A DNA stretch of 39,613 nucleotides from an uncultured Clostridia bacterium (GCA_947629005.1 CANRCD010000002.1:200875-240487), one strand, 5' to 3'; counted from the stretch's first letter, positions 23,485 to 31,192 are shown. Notes: generated by a model not told the origin, from the letters alone. Numbers and translations are program-made.

Positions 23485-24699
23485 TTATGCTGTTACATAT
23501 ATCGTAGTCTGCAATGGTATAGTATCCGTCAGCCACTTAATATTCTCCGGACGGACGCGCACACAGCCGTGGGATATGCGTACGCCCACGCGGGCGTCGG
23601 CGTTGGCCCCGCTGTACCGCAGCAGTGTGGAGTGGATGGCGTAGCCGCCGTAGAAGCGCATTATCGGACCCACGTAGTAGGTGGGGTACTCCCAGCGGCT
23701 CTGGTACTGATAATATTTGAAAACGCCCTCGACAGTGGGGGTCGCGGGCGCGCCAATGGCGCAGGGGAAGCTGTTTATCTGGTGCCAGCCGCCTCGCTGC
23801 CCCTTGAACACGCGCACTGTGTATTCGCCCTTGGATACCCAGATAAGGTAGTTGGTGTCGCTCGTTATGCCCTTGCCGTTCATCAGCTTCTCCGCCGCGT
23901 TCTGACCGGCCGAGGCGTAGCCCAGCGAAAGCGAGAGCGTGCAGCCGTCGTCGCTGTAGTCGATTCCGCAGCCAAAAACGGAGGCCGTATCAGCCACGGG
24001 TACATAAAGCCCGCCGTCAATATTACGGGGAGCGAGTGTCAGATTAAAGGCTTCGCCGTTCCTGTAGGCGCAGAGCTGGTCGGGGTAAAGCAGCAGGCTA
24101 ACGTCGCCCTTGGAGAGCGTCAGCCCTCCGTCCGAAAGGCGGGCCGAGGCGAGCCCCAGCGCACCAAGAGCCTCGGCGGAGATGAGTATGCCCTCGGGGT
24201 AGGTATAGAGCGCCAAATCGGGACGGGATTCGCCGTCAAGCTTTAGGTTTACTATCCTACCGGCCGCAGGAATCAGCGTCATGTAAAATTCGGTAAAGTA
24301 GTCGAGCTTCGCGCCGTCCGCGGTCGGGGCGGAATAGGTTTGGAGAGTGAAGTAGGCTCCGACGGAACCGTTGAAACCCAGCTCGGCCTCGCCCTGCTTT
24401 ATATGCAGGAAGAAGGCCTTGCCTATCTCGTAGGCCGGCGCCGTGAAGGAAAGGTCGATATACGGCGGGGTTTCGCCGTTAATTTCTATAGTTTTTTCAC
24501 CAAGAGAAGCGCTGTCGCTTCCGTCCAGCAGTTCAAATATGAGCGTCTGCTCTTTCAGAACCGCCGCCTCGCTCATAAGCTGTAAATGCACCGTAACCGT
24601 TGTGAACAGCGGCTCTCCGGAACCCTCGGCCGCGTCCTCGGCAAAGGCCGGCAGGGCAAACAGAGCGAAAATAAGTATTATGGCCGTCAGTCGTTTCAT
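23485..24699 (-). CDS. Secreted L,D-transpeptidase (YkuD domain)
   Basis: 404 residues. Forms 3-3 cross-links in peptidoglycan or attaches proteins to it. Signal peptide 1-20 (MKRLTAIILIFALFALPAFA). Residues about 25-160 are a beta-rich region without a name; 160-255 resemble a copper-amine-oxidase-like stalk repeat (GILISAEALGALG ... GGLYVPVADTASVFG). The C-terminal YkuD domain (about 280-404) contains YAIHST and the catalytic ISHGCVRV with nucleophile Cys379. In spore-formers such enzymes can act on the cortex or the vegetative wall; nothing here decides between them. Promoter at 24734-24762, terminator at 23454. Confidence 0.92.
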   Translation of the reverse strand: MKRLTAIILIFALFALPAFAEDAAEGSGEPLFTTVTVHLQLMSEAAVLKEQTLIFELLDGSDSASLGEKTIEINGETPPYIDLSFTAPAYEIGKAFFLHIKQGEAELGFNGSVGAYFTLQTYSAPTADGAKLDYFTEFYMTLIPAAGRIVNLKLDGESRPDLALYTYPEGILISAEALGALGLASARLSDGGLTLSKGDVSLLLYPDQLCAYRNGEAFNLTLAPRNIDGGLYVPVADTASVFGCGIDYSDDGCTLSLSLGYASAGQNAAEKLMNGKGITSDTNYLIWVSKGEYTVRVFKGQRGGWHQINSFPCAIGAPATPTVEGVFKYYQYQSRWEYPTYYVGPIMRFYGGYAIHSTLLRYSGANADARVGVRISHGCVRVRPENIKWLTDTIPLQTTIYVTA

Positions 24700-24733
24700 A
24701 TCGTATCCTCCTAAATCCTCCGTTACGATTTTA

Positions 24734-24762
24734 ATTATACCTTAACATATTTAAAACGTCAA
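24734..24762 (-). promoter_or_regulatory. L,D-transpeptidase promoter
   Basis: Minus-strand TTGACG (24762-24757), 17-bp spacer, TATAAT (24739-24734). Two AGGAGG-like sequences follow before the ATG. Confidence 0.82.
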
Positions 24763-24823
24763 CATAAAATTTTGTGTATGGCGCGACAAATTCCAGCAAA
24801 TAAAAAAAATTTCAAAAAAAGTA

Positions 24824-24852
24824 TTGACAAACTCAATTAGTTGTGCTAAACT
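24824..24852 (+). promoter_or_regulatory. feo operon promoter
   Basis: TTGACA (24824-24829), 17-bp spacer, TAAACT (24847-24852). The -10 region is inside the palindrome at 24837-24854. Confidence 0.8.
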
Positions 24853-24854
24853 AA
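24837..24854. promoter_or_regulatory. DtxR/IdeR-like operator at the feo promoter
   Basis: TTAGTT-N6-AACTAA, a perfect inverted repeat covering the -10 box. It resembles the DtxR/IdeR consensus (TTAGGTTAG...CTAACCTAA), so iron-dependent repression is the natural reading. Assignment is by resemblance and location. Confidence 0.6.
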
Positions 24855-24903
24855 CTAACGGCTGATGAATAACAGACCGAACCAACCGATAGGAGGAGAT
24901 ATT

Positions 24904-25113
24904 ATGCCACTTAAGCTGATGGAAGCCGGTGTAAAACGCAAAATCGTCAAAATCGGCGGAAAAGAGAAAACAAGGCGCTTTCTGGAGAGCCTCGGCTTTG
25001 TGGAGGGCGCGGAAGTGAGCGTCGTATCGGAGCTTGGCGGGAATATGATAGTAAACGTGAAAAATTCGCGCGTGGCTATCGACAGCAGTCTTGCCGAGCG
25101 GATAATGGTGTGA
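24904..25113 (+). CDS. feoA: FeoA-domain protein 1
   Basis: 69 residues, an SH3-like FeoA domain (LMEAGVKRKIVKIGGKEKTRRFLESLGFVEGAEVSVVSELGGNMIVNVKNSRVAID). FeoA is a small cytosolic partner that supports FeoB ferrous iron uptake. An upstream ATG at 24865 is in frame, but AGGAGGAG sits 7 bases before 24904, so the shorter form is chosen. First gene of the feo operon; a second feoA follows. Confidence 0.92.
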   Translation: MPLKLMEAGVKRKIVKIGGKEKTRRFLESLGFVEGAEVSVVSELGGNMIVNVKNSRVAIDSSLAERIMV

Positions 25114-25157
25114 TTTGAGCGGGTTGCCGCATATCTGGAAGGAAAGGGGAGATATCA

Positions 25158-25379
25158 GTGAAAACCTTAAGAGAGACCGCCGTTGGCGAGACAGTTACCG
25201 TAGAAAGGGTGAACGGCGGCGGAGCCGTCAAGCGCAGGATTATGGACATGGGCGTCACGCGCGGCGTGGAGATTTACGTGCGCAAGGTGGCCCCGTTGGG
25301 CGATCCTATCGAGGTGAACGTGCGCGGATACGAGCTTTCGCTCCGTAAGGCCGACGCCGAAATGATAGAGGTGAAATAG
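25158..25379 (+). CDS. feoA: FeoA-domain protein 2
   Basis: 73 residues with the canonical FeoA pattern: LRETAVGETVTVERVNGGGAVKRRIMDMGVTRGVEIYVRKVAPLGDPIEVNVRGYELSLRKADA. Starts at GTG 25158 with AGGGGAGA upstream. The paralogue is closer to the textbook FeoA than the first copy, because it has the MGVTRG and PLGDPIEV segments. Two consecutive feoA genes before feoB are common in Clostridia. Confidence 0.95.
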   Translation: MKTLRETAVGETVTVERVNGGGAVKRRIMDMGVTRGVEIYVRKVAPLGDPIEVNVRGYELSLRKADAEMIEVK

Positions 25380-25399
25380 CCTTTATTTTTTGCCAAGGT

Positions 25400-25415
25400 A
25401 TTAGTCGAATCTAAT
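25400..25415. promoter_or_regulatory. Second TTAG/CTAA palindrome, before feoB
   Basis: ATTAG-TCGAAT-CTAAT, followed directly by TTAGTTAGGAGG, i.e. the feoB SD. Its half-sites resemble those at 24837-24854, which suggests a second site for the same metal regulator, or a leader structure. Confidence 0.45.
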
Positions 25416-25434
25416 TTAGTTAGGAGGAACAAAT

Positions 25435-27594
25435 ATGTCGGTTACAATAGCCCTCGCGGGCAACCCAAACAGCGGCAAAACCACGCTTTTCAACGCGCTG
25501 ACGGGGGCGAATCAGTTTGTGGGTAACTGGCCCGGCGTCACCGTTGAAAAGAAGGAGGGCCGTCTTAAGGGCAGGAAGGACGTTACAATTACCGACCTTC
25601 CGGGGATATACTCCCTTTCGCCCTACACTCTCGAAGAGGTGGTGGCGAGAAATTACCTCATAAATCAGCGCCCCGACGCCATACTCAACATCGTTGACGG
25701 CACAAACATCGAAAGAAATCTCTACCTAACCACACAGCTCATGGAGCTGGGCATACCCGTCGTTATGGCGGTGAATATGATGGATGTGGTAAAAAAGAGC
25801 GGCGATACCGTAAACGTAAAACAACTGGAGGATAGACTGGGCTGTCCGGTGGTCGAGATATCGGCGCTGAGGGGAGAGGGCGTTGATAAGGCCGCCGAAA
25901 AGGCAGTGGGCCTCGCCGAGGGCAAGGCTAAAACACCGGCCATACATTCCTTTGAACCGAAGGTGGAGGGGTATCTTTCGGAAATTGAGGCCCGTATCAC
26001 GGGCGTCAGCGAGGAGCAGAAGCGTTTCTACTCCATAAAGCTCTTTGAACGGGATGACAAAATCGACCTTAAGACCGACGTTGGCGATATCATTGAAAAG
26101 GCCGAAAGGGAGATGGATGACGACAGTGAAAGCATAATCACCAACCAACGGTACAATTACATAACATCAATAATAAAGAACTGCTATACGAAAAAAAGCA
26201 AAAATCGTCTGAGTATATCCGACAAAATTGACAAAATTGTCACAAACCGAATTTTGGCCCTGCCTATTTTTGCCGTTGTGATGTTCGTTGTTTACTACGT
26301 TTCTGTGACTACCGTCGGCACCTTCGTCACCGACTGGACGAACGACGGCCTGTTCGGCGAGGGCTGGAACCTGTTCGGCAATGAGAATATGTTTGTGCCG
26401 GGAATACCTGTTCTTATCGGAAATCTGCTCGATGCGCTCGGCGTTTCGGGCTGGCTCGCGAGCCTCATTCTCGACGGAATTGTGGCGGGCGTGGGCGCGG
26501 TGCTGGGATTTGTTCCGCAGATGTTGGTGCTGTTCGCCTTTTTGGCCTTTCTCGAGGGCTGCGGCTACATGGCGAGAATAGCCTTCATCATGGACAGGAT
26601 ATTCCGCCGCTTCGGCCTTTCGGGCAAGTCCTTCATACCCATGCTCATCGGCACGGGCTGCGGCATACCGGGCGTTATGGCCTCGCGCACAATCGAAAAC
26701 GACCGCGACCGCAAAATGACCATAATGACGACTACCTTCATTCCCTGCGGGGCAAAGCTCCCGATAATCGCCCTCATTGCCGGCGCGCTGTTTGACAACG
26801 CCGGTTGGGTGGCCGCCAGCGCCTACTTTGTGGGAATAGCGGCAATAGTTGTTTCCGGCATAATACTCAAGAAAACCAAGATGTTCGCCGGAGACCCCGC
26901 GCCCTTCGTAATGGAGCTGCCGGCCTACCGCCTGCCCACCGTTGGCAGCGTACTGCGCAGTATGTGGGAGCGCGGCTGGTCGTTCATTAAGAAGGCCGGT
27001 ACGGTAATTTTGCTCTCGACGATCGCGCTGTGGTTCCTTCAGGGCTTCGGCGTTGAAAACGGCCGCTTCGGCATGGTTGAAAGCCTCGACAATTCCGTTC
27101 TCGCGTCTATAGGCCGCGCAATAGCGTGGATATTCGTTCCGCTGGGCTGGGGCGACTGGAAGGCCGCCGTCGCGGCGGTCACAGGCCTTATTGCCAAGGA
27201 AAACGTCGTCGCTACCTACGGCCTGCTTTACGGCTTTGCCGAGGCGGCTGAGGACGGGGCCGAGTTCTGGGGCTCCTTCGCCGCCGAGTTTACGGCAATA
27301 TCGGCCTATTCGTTCCTTGTGTTCAACCTGCTCTGCGCGCCCTGCTTCGCCGCGATAGGCGCTATCCGCCGCGAGATGAACAGCGCGAAGTGGACGTGGT
27401 TCGCCATAGGATACCAGTGCGTGTTCGCCTATATGGTTTCGCTGTGCATTTTCCAAATCGGCCGCCTCGTGACGGATGGGGTGTTCGGCTTGGGCGTGGC
27501 CGCCGCCTTTGCGGTGTTGGCTCTATTCGCGTTCCTGCTGCTTAGACCAAGCAAGGATACGGGCCGCCTCGTGCTGAGCCCCACGGTGAAGTGA
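25435..27594 (+). CDS. feoB: Ferrous iron transporter FeoB
   Basis: 719 residues. Imports Fe(II) across the membrane. N-terminal G-protein domain: G1 GNPNSGKTT (8-16), G2 region FVGNWPGVTVEKKEG, G3 DLPGIYSL, G4 NMMD where the canonical motif is NxxD, then a guanine-dissociation-inhibitor helical region. The membrane part (about 270-719) has two Gate motifs: GCGIPGVMASRTIEN and LCAPCFAAIGAIRREM. Length is the usual one for the shorter Clostridial FeoB. RBS AGGAGGAAC before ATG 25435. Confidence 0.97.
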   Translation: MSVTIALAGNPNSGKTTLFNALTGANQFVGNWPGVTVEKKEGRLKGRKDVTITDLPGIYSLSPYTLEEVVARNYLINQRPDAILNIVDGTNIERNLYLTTQLMELGIPVVMAVNMMDVVKKSGDTVNVKQLEDRLGCPVVEISALRGEGVDKAAEKAVGLAEGKAKTPAIHSFEPKVEGYLSEIEARITGVSEEQKRFYSIKLFERDDKIDLKTDVGDIIEKAEREMDDDSESIITNQRYNYITSIIKNCYTKKSKNRLSISDKIDKIVTNRILALPIFAVVMFVVYYVSVTTVGTFVTDWTNDGLFGEGWNLFGNENMFVPGIPVLIGNLLDALGVSGWLASLILDGIVAGVGAVLGFVPQMLVLFAFLAFLEGCGYMARIAFIMDRIFRRFGLSGKSFIPMLIGTGCGIPGVMASRTIENDRDRKMTIMTTTFIPCGAKLPIIALIAGALFDNAGWVAASAYFVGIAAIVVSGIILKKTKMFAGDPAPFVMELPAYRLPTVGSVLRSMWERGWSFIKKAGTVILLSTIALWFLQGFGVENGRFGMVESLDNSVLASIGRAIAWIFVPLGWGDWKAAVAAVTGLIAKENVVATYGLLYGFAEAAEDGAEFWGSFAAEFTAISAYSFLVFNLLCAPCFAAIGAIRREMNSAKWTWFAIGYQCVFAYMVSLCIFQIGRLVTDGVFGLGVAAAFAVLALFAFLLLRPSKDTGRLVLSPTVK

Positions 27595-27595
27595 T

Positions 27596-27772
27596 ATGGG
27601 CACGATTGTAGTTCTTGCAGTCCTCGTGGTTGCCATTGCCGCCGCAGTGGCGTCTCTCCGGCGGCAGAAAAAGTCCGGCAAGGGAGGCTGCGGCTGTGGG
27701 TGCGGCGGCTGCGCCATGGCCGGAATGTGCCACGGCGCGGATTCCAAAGACTCCGAAAATAAAAAAAGCTGA
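27596..27772 (+). CDS. FeoB-associated Cys-rich membrane protein
   Basis: 58 residues: a membrane helix (GTIVVLAVLVVAIAAAVASL), basic RRQKK, then a cysteine cluster CGCGCGGCAMAGMC. This matches the FeoB-associated Cys-rich protein family that follows feoB in many Firmicutes. It starts one base after the feoB stop and probably assists iron handling; the exact role is unknown. The six Cys residues could bind a metal. Confidence 0.88.
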   Translation: MGTIVVLAVLVVAIAAAVASLRRQKKSGKGGCGCGCGGCAMAGMCHGADSKDSENKKS

Positions 27773-27789
27773 AATAAATAACCGAAAAC

Positions 27790-27812
27790 GGCCCGAGGGA
27801 ATCCCTCGGGCC
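27790..27812. terminator. Hairpin after the feo operon
   Basis: GGCCCGAGGGA/TCCCTCGGGCC, an 11-bp perfect stem. There is no clean T-run, so it is a strong hairpin with uncertain termination; it also lies between convergent genes. Confidence 0.6.
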
Positions 27813-27825
27813 GCTAAGTTGTTGC

Positions 27826-28272
27826 TTAATATAACGCCTTCAAAAAAATAATTACTTCGTTCCCCTTCTGATTTATATACTCGCACCCGTCTGTTTCAAA
27901 CCCCAGGCTTTGGTGCAGAGCTATGCTTGGGACATTATCCCTCCGAACCTGCTGCGAAACGATTTTATACCCTTTATTTTTTGCGATTTCCAATGCCATA
28001 TATAATGCCTTTTTTCCAAAGCCCTGCCTTTGATATGCCGGAAACACCCTAATACCGATCGAAATAACAGTATCGGATTTTTCGTATAAGGAAATTTCTC
28101 CTACTATGCCGCCGTCGTGAATAACGGCAAGCATTTCAAAGTATTTGCCTTTGTATTCACACTTGTTCCAATCGCAAATCATGCTTTGAATTTCTTTGAG
28201 AGACATATCTGTATATGAAAGCTTCTGCAAAGTTACAGCGTCATCATATTCAAAATGCCTTAATATAGCCAT
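27826..28272 (-). CDS. GNAT-family N-acetyltransferase, low GC
   Basis: 148 residues from ATG 28272 with GAGAGGA upstream; a TTG at 28293 would overlap the previous gene. RimI-like GNAT fold: IGIRVFPAYQRQGFGKKALYMALEIAKNKG is motif A (Q-R-x-G-F-G), and NVPSIALHQSLGFETDG motif B. Substrate unknown. The coding sequence is only about 40% GC, clearly lower than its neighbours, and uses A/T-rich codons (AAA, ATA, TAT), which suggests recent arrival. It is the third gene of the ybaK unit. Confidence 0.88.
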   Translation of the reverse strand: MAILRHFEYDDAVTLQKLSYTDMSLKEIQSMICDWNKCEYKGKYFEMLAVIHDGGIVGEISLYEKSDTVISIGIRVFPAYQRQGFGKKALYMALEIAKNKGYKIVSQQVRRDNVPSIALHQSLGFETDGCEYINQKGNEVIIFLKALY

Positions 28273-28289
28273 AATATACGTCCTCTCGC

Positions 28290-28667
28290 TCAATCCTCGT
28301 CCTTACTGACGCTTATTCCCAGCGTATCGTCCGAGGCGGCGACGTTCACGTAAACGCCGTCCTTTTCGAGCGGCACGCCCAGCGCGGCCACATCGTTTAT
28401 GCCCTCGAGCTCGGCAAAGCCGGCCTCCTTAAGGGCTTCTACGTATTCCTCGCTCTCATCCTTTGATACATCCTCGTAAATGATTGAGCAATAGCCCATA
28501 TCCTCGTCGAGTATCATCTCGGAGGGGGAGCCGTGCGCGGGTTTGGGCAGCGTCTCGGTGTAGTCGTTTTTGGGCCACTTGTCTATCTCGCTCGTCACGG
28601 GGCCGTCGGGCCGTCCGCAGCCCGTCAGAGCGAGGCACAACGCCGCAAGCGTGAGCAGCCTTTTCAT
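28290..28667 (-). CDS. Small secreted lipoprotein, unknown function
   Basis: 125 residues. Signal peptide with lipobox: MKRLLTLAALCLALTGC, so Cys17 would be acylated and the protein held on the outer face of the membrane. The mature protein is acidic (many Asp/Glu) with VEALKEAGFAELEG, and ends KDED. I do not recognise a domain. Start chosen at 28667 (GGGAGG upstream), overlapping the end of ybaK by 4 bases (ATGA), so translation is coupled. Confidence 0.85.
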   Translation of the reverse strand: MKRLLTLAALCLALTGCGRPDGPVTSEIDKWPKNDYTETLPKPAHGSPSEMILDEDMGYCSIIYEDVSKDESEEYVEALKEAGFAELEGINDVAALGVPLEKDGVYVNVAASDDTLGISVSKDED

Positions 28668-29140
28668 TCCGCCGCCTCCCAGCCCTTGCAAACGTCCACC
28701 CACGCCTTGGGCGCGGCGCAGTCCTCAAGCTCGGCCACAGTCAGCTCTATGGCGCTGTTGGCGCTGCCGCAGGCAGGAAATACCGTCGCGAAGCGCTTGA
28801 GCGAAACGTCAAGATAAACCTCCACCCCGTCGTTCACGGCAAAGGGGCATACGCCGCCCACCGCGTGACCGATAAGCTTCTCCGCCTCGGCGGGGGAGAG
28901 CATTTTAGCCTTGGCCCCGAAGCGGGCCTTGTACTTTGGATTGTCGATTTTCGCGTCGCCGGCGGCGACTATGAGTATGGGGCCGTCAAGCATAAACGAA
29001 AGCGTTTTCGCTATCCGCGCCGGTTCGCAGCCGAGGGCCTCCGCCGCAAGCTCCACCGTCGCGCTTGAGCTCTCAAGCTCCCGTATGCGCCCCTCCATGC
29101 CCCGCCCGCGGAAAAATTCCTTTACTCTTTCTATTGACAT
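28664..29140 (-). CDS. YbaK/EbsC-type aminoacyl-tRNA deacylase
   Basis: 158 residues. Removes mischarged amino acids (e.g. Cys or Ala from tRNA-Pro) in trans. Family marks: RIAKTLSFML, AAGDAKIDNPKYKARFG (with Asp and Lys near the active site), HAVGGVCPFAV (the loop with GGVCPF) and VYLDVSLKRF. This branch is close to Clostridial EbsC/YbaK. First gene of a three-gene unit behind a promoter at 29172-29199. Confidence 0.92.
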   Translation of the reverse strand: MSIERVKEFFRGRGMEGRIRELESSSATVELAAEALGCEPARIAKTLSFMLDGPILIVAAGDAKIDNPKYKARFGAKAKMLSPAEAEKLIGHAVGGVCPFAVNDGVEVYLDVSLKRFATVFPACGSANSAIELTVAELEDCAAPKAWVDVCKGWEAAE

Positions 29141-29171
29141 ATTTATCCTCCGTTCAAATGTTTCTGTTTAT

Positions 29172-29199
29172 ATTTTATCACATTTTCGCTCCGTGTCAA
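29172..29199 (-). promoter_or_regulatory. ybaK promoter
   Basis: Minus-strand TTGACA (29199-29194), 16-bp spacer, TAAAAT (29177-29172). Confidence 0.7.
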
Positions 29200-29218
29200 T
29201 AAAAAATTGTCGTAACTT

Positions 29219-29250
29219 AAAACGCCTTCCCCTTGAGAGAAAGGCGTTTT
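29219..29250. terminator. Hairpin with T-runs, probable terminator
   Basis: Stem AAAACGCCTT/AAGGCGTTTT (10 bp), 12-base loop, with T-run on the plus side (GTTTTTC). It lies upstream of ybaK and could end readthrough from spoVAD on the minus strand. Confidence 0.6.
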
Positions 29251-29602
29251 TCATAACACCTAAACATTGTGCGAATGATATTTGCTCACCAATACCCCGA
29301 GGGGTATTGTTTGCTCATCAGTCAAAGGGGCCCCGCAAAGACGGCGGAGCTTGTGACATTAAAGTCGCGCTCCCTACGGATTAAAATTGAAAACAGTTTC
29401 GTGCCGCGCAAAACAAAATCACCCACGCAAAAGCCCCGTCACGGGAATCTTTAAGGGGCCCGCAGGCCCCTTAAACGCGTTGAGGGGTTCACCGGCTGCG
29501 AGTTCCCCCCCCCGAGACTTTTGGTTCTTTTGGTCACAAAAGAACATAGACAAATAATTAAATACGACTGCCCGCGTCGTCGCGCGAAGCAGAAACCAAG
29601 CC
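29251..29602. repeat. Palindrome-rich intergenic region without genes
   Basis: No ORF with RBS. Three perfect inverted repeats: 29290-29309 (CAATACCCC/GGGGTATTG, 2-base loop) flanked by direct repeats TTTGCTCA (29281-29288, 29310-29317); 29450-29475 (TTTAAGGGGCC/GGCCCCTTAAA, loop CGCA); 29524-29545 (GTTCTTTTG/CAAAAGAAC, loop GTCA). A run of nine C is at about 29505-29513. Their density suggests a degenerate mobile element or REP-like unit; no terminal repeat of an IS was recognised. Confidence 0.6.
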
Positions 29603-30610
29603 CTACTCTATATGCGCGAGCTCCACAGTATGGGCTATACAGGGTATGCTTTCGCCCTGAAGCACCGTGGTGGGGCTGAGCAACGCTCCGGTGGCGGTAA
29701 ACAGCACGCGCTTCCACTCGCCGCTGTTGAGCTTTGGCAGAATGTGGGCGCAGAGCATTGTAGCGGCGCAGCCGCAGCCGCTGCCGCCGGCGTGCACATC
29801 CTGCTTTTCGCGGTCGAAAATCATCTCGCCGCAGTCGTAGTAGTTGGCCCCGAGGTTTACGCCGTCCCTGCGGAGCAGCTCGCGGGCAAGTTCCATACCT
29901 ATCACGCCGAGGTCGCCTGAGAAAATGGCGTCGTAATCCGAGGGTTTTGCCGCGTTATAGTTCAGGTGCGCGGTAATAGTGTCGGCAAAGGCCGGAGCCA
30001 TCGCCCCGCCCATGTGGTTGGCGTCGGTCTGACCCATGTCGGTTATGGTGCCGATGGTAGCCGCCGTAACGCCCACTTTGCCCTGAAAGCCCAGCAGCAC
30101 TGCTCCCGCGCCCGTTACCGTCCACTGAGAGGATGGCGGCCGCTGACTGCCGTACTCAAGCGGGGTGCGAAACTGCTTTTCCGCGCTGCAAAAGTGGCTG
30201 CCCGCGCTGGCAAGGATGTTTTCGCCGTAGCCGCCGTCAAGCAGGGCGGCGGCGGTTATCAGGCTTTCTGCCATGGTGGAGCAGGCCCCGTAAACCCCTA
30301 AAAACGGTATGCCAAAATCTTTTACCGCGAAAGACGTCGCTACGCACTGATTCAGCAGATCGCCGCCGGTGGCCGCGTCGATGGCGTCCTCCGTCAATCC
30401 GCTGCTTTCGAGGCAAAGCTCAATAGCCTCGCTTTGCAGCCGACTTTCGGCCCTTTCCCAGTTGTCCTCGCCGACGTACTCATCGGTTTCGATTTTACTG
30501 AAGTTTTGTCCGAAGGGGCCCTCGCTCTCCTTTTTGCCTGCCACCGAAGCCCAGGCCCAAATCCTTGGCGGCCGGTTGAAGCGGATAGCTCCGCGTCCTA
30601 TTTTCTGCAT
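29603..30610 (-). CDS. spoVAD: Stage V sporulation protein AD (SpoVAD)
   Basis: 335 residues. Thiolase-fold protein that binds dipicolinic acid and is needed to load Ca-DPA into the forespore. Distinctive: RFNRPPRIWAWASVAGKKESEGP at the N-terminus, GGDLLNQCVATSF, GVYGACSTMAESL, PSSQWTVTGAGAVLL, and HAGGSGCGCAATML at about 285-298. These are hallmarks of SpoVAD, not of FabH. Follows spoVAC by 4 bases. Confidence 0.95.
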   Translation of the reverse strand: MQKIGRGAIRFNRPPRIWAWASVAGKKESEGPFGQNFSKIETDEYVGEDNWERAESRLQSEAIELCLESSGLTEDAIDAATGGDLLNQCVATSFAVKDFGIPFLGVYGACSTMAESLITAAALLDGGYGENILASAGSHFCSAEKQFRTPLEYGSQRPPSSQWTVTGAGAVLLGFQGKVGVTAATIGTITDMGQTDANHMGGAMAPAFADTITAHLNYNAAKPSDYDAIFSGDLGVIGMELARELLRRDGVNLGANYYDCGEMIFDREKQDVHAGGSGCGCAATMLCAHILPKLNSGEWKRVLFTATGALLSPTTVLQGESIPCIAHTVELAHIE

Positions 30611-30614
30611 ATTG

Positions 30615-31058
30615 TCACCTCATGAAAAAATAGTAAATCAGCCCCGCGACGATGGACGCCGCTGTGCCGTAGACGATGACAGGCCCCGCTACAATGAACA
30701 TTTTTGCCCCGACGCCCGTCACCCAGCCCTCGGTTTTGTACTCCATAGCCGGCGAGACTACCGAGTTGCTGAAGCCGGTTATCGGCACCAGAGTGCCGGC
30801 TCCGGCGAATTTTGCAATTTTCTCGAAAACACCCGCCGCCGTCAGGACAGCTGCGAGCAGGATAAGGCTTATGCTCACCGACGAGGCCGTCAGAGTTTCG
30901 TTCAGGTCCAGAGAAAGGAAGAAGTGCCTTAATCCCTCGCCAAGGGTGCATATTAGCCCTCCTACGAAAAAGGCTTTGAGACAGTCTGTAAAGATGGGCG
31001 AGTTTTTGGTGTAGCCCTCCACCATTTTTTCATATTCCTTGTTGGATATGTTGCTCAT
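30615..31058 (-). CDS. spoVAC: Stage V sporulation protein AC (SpoVAC)
   Basis: 147 residues with four or five membrane helices. Mechanosensitive-type membrane component for DPA transport in sporulation and germination. Conserved FFVGGLICTLGEGL, the GAGTLVPITGFSNSVVSPAMEYKTEGWVTGVGAKMF core and the last helix GPVIVYGTAASIVAGLIYYF. SpoVAE is a homologue of about 116 residues; the longer N-terminus (YEKMVEGYTKNSP) and the place before spoVAD identify this as SpoVAC. GGAGGA before ATG 31058. No spoVAE follows. Confidence 0.94.
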   Translation of the reverse strand: MSNISNKEYEKMVEGYTKNSPIFTDCLKAFFVGGLICTLGEGLRHFFLSLDLNETLTASSVSISLILLAAVLTAAGVFEKIAKFAGAGTLVPITGFSNSVVSPAMEYKTEGWVTGVGAKMFIVAGPVIVYGTAASIVAGLIYYFFMR

Positions 31059-31084
31059 ATTGTCCTCCGTTTGTCATGAAGTTT

Positions 31085-31192
31085 TTATATCAGCGCCGTC
31101 TGAAGGTCCGCGGTAAAGCCCTTTTCCGTCAGCGCCGCACGCATAAGGCACAGCGCCGCGATGGCAAGCAGGGCCGCAATTTTTTTATACAT
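31085..31192 (-). CDS. 35-residue hydrophobic small ORF upstream of spoVAC
   Basis: ATG at 31192 with AAAAGGAGCG at proper distance; product MYKKIAALLAIAALCLMRAA then LTEKGFTADLQTALI, a basic start and one hydrophobic segment that could be a membrane helix or signal sequence. It ends 26 bases before spoVAC. A strong RBS, clear hydrophobic nature and operon position support it; no family is recognised. CATAATA at about 31216-31222 (minus strand) resembles a sigma-F/G -10. Confidence 0.5.
   Translation of the reverse strand: MYKKIAALLAIAALCLMRAALTEKGFTADLQTALI

Noticed and set aside
26167-27456. 429-codon frame opposite feoB
   Set aside because: Same reasoning: feoB motifs are complete on the plus strand; the opposite frame has no motif.
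29505-29513. Run of nine C
   Set aside because: Not in a gene, so no frame consequence; may be a sequencing uncertainty.
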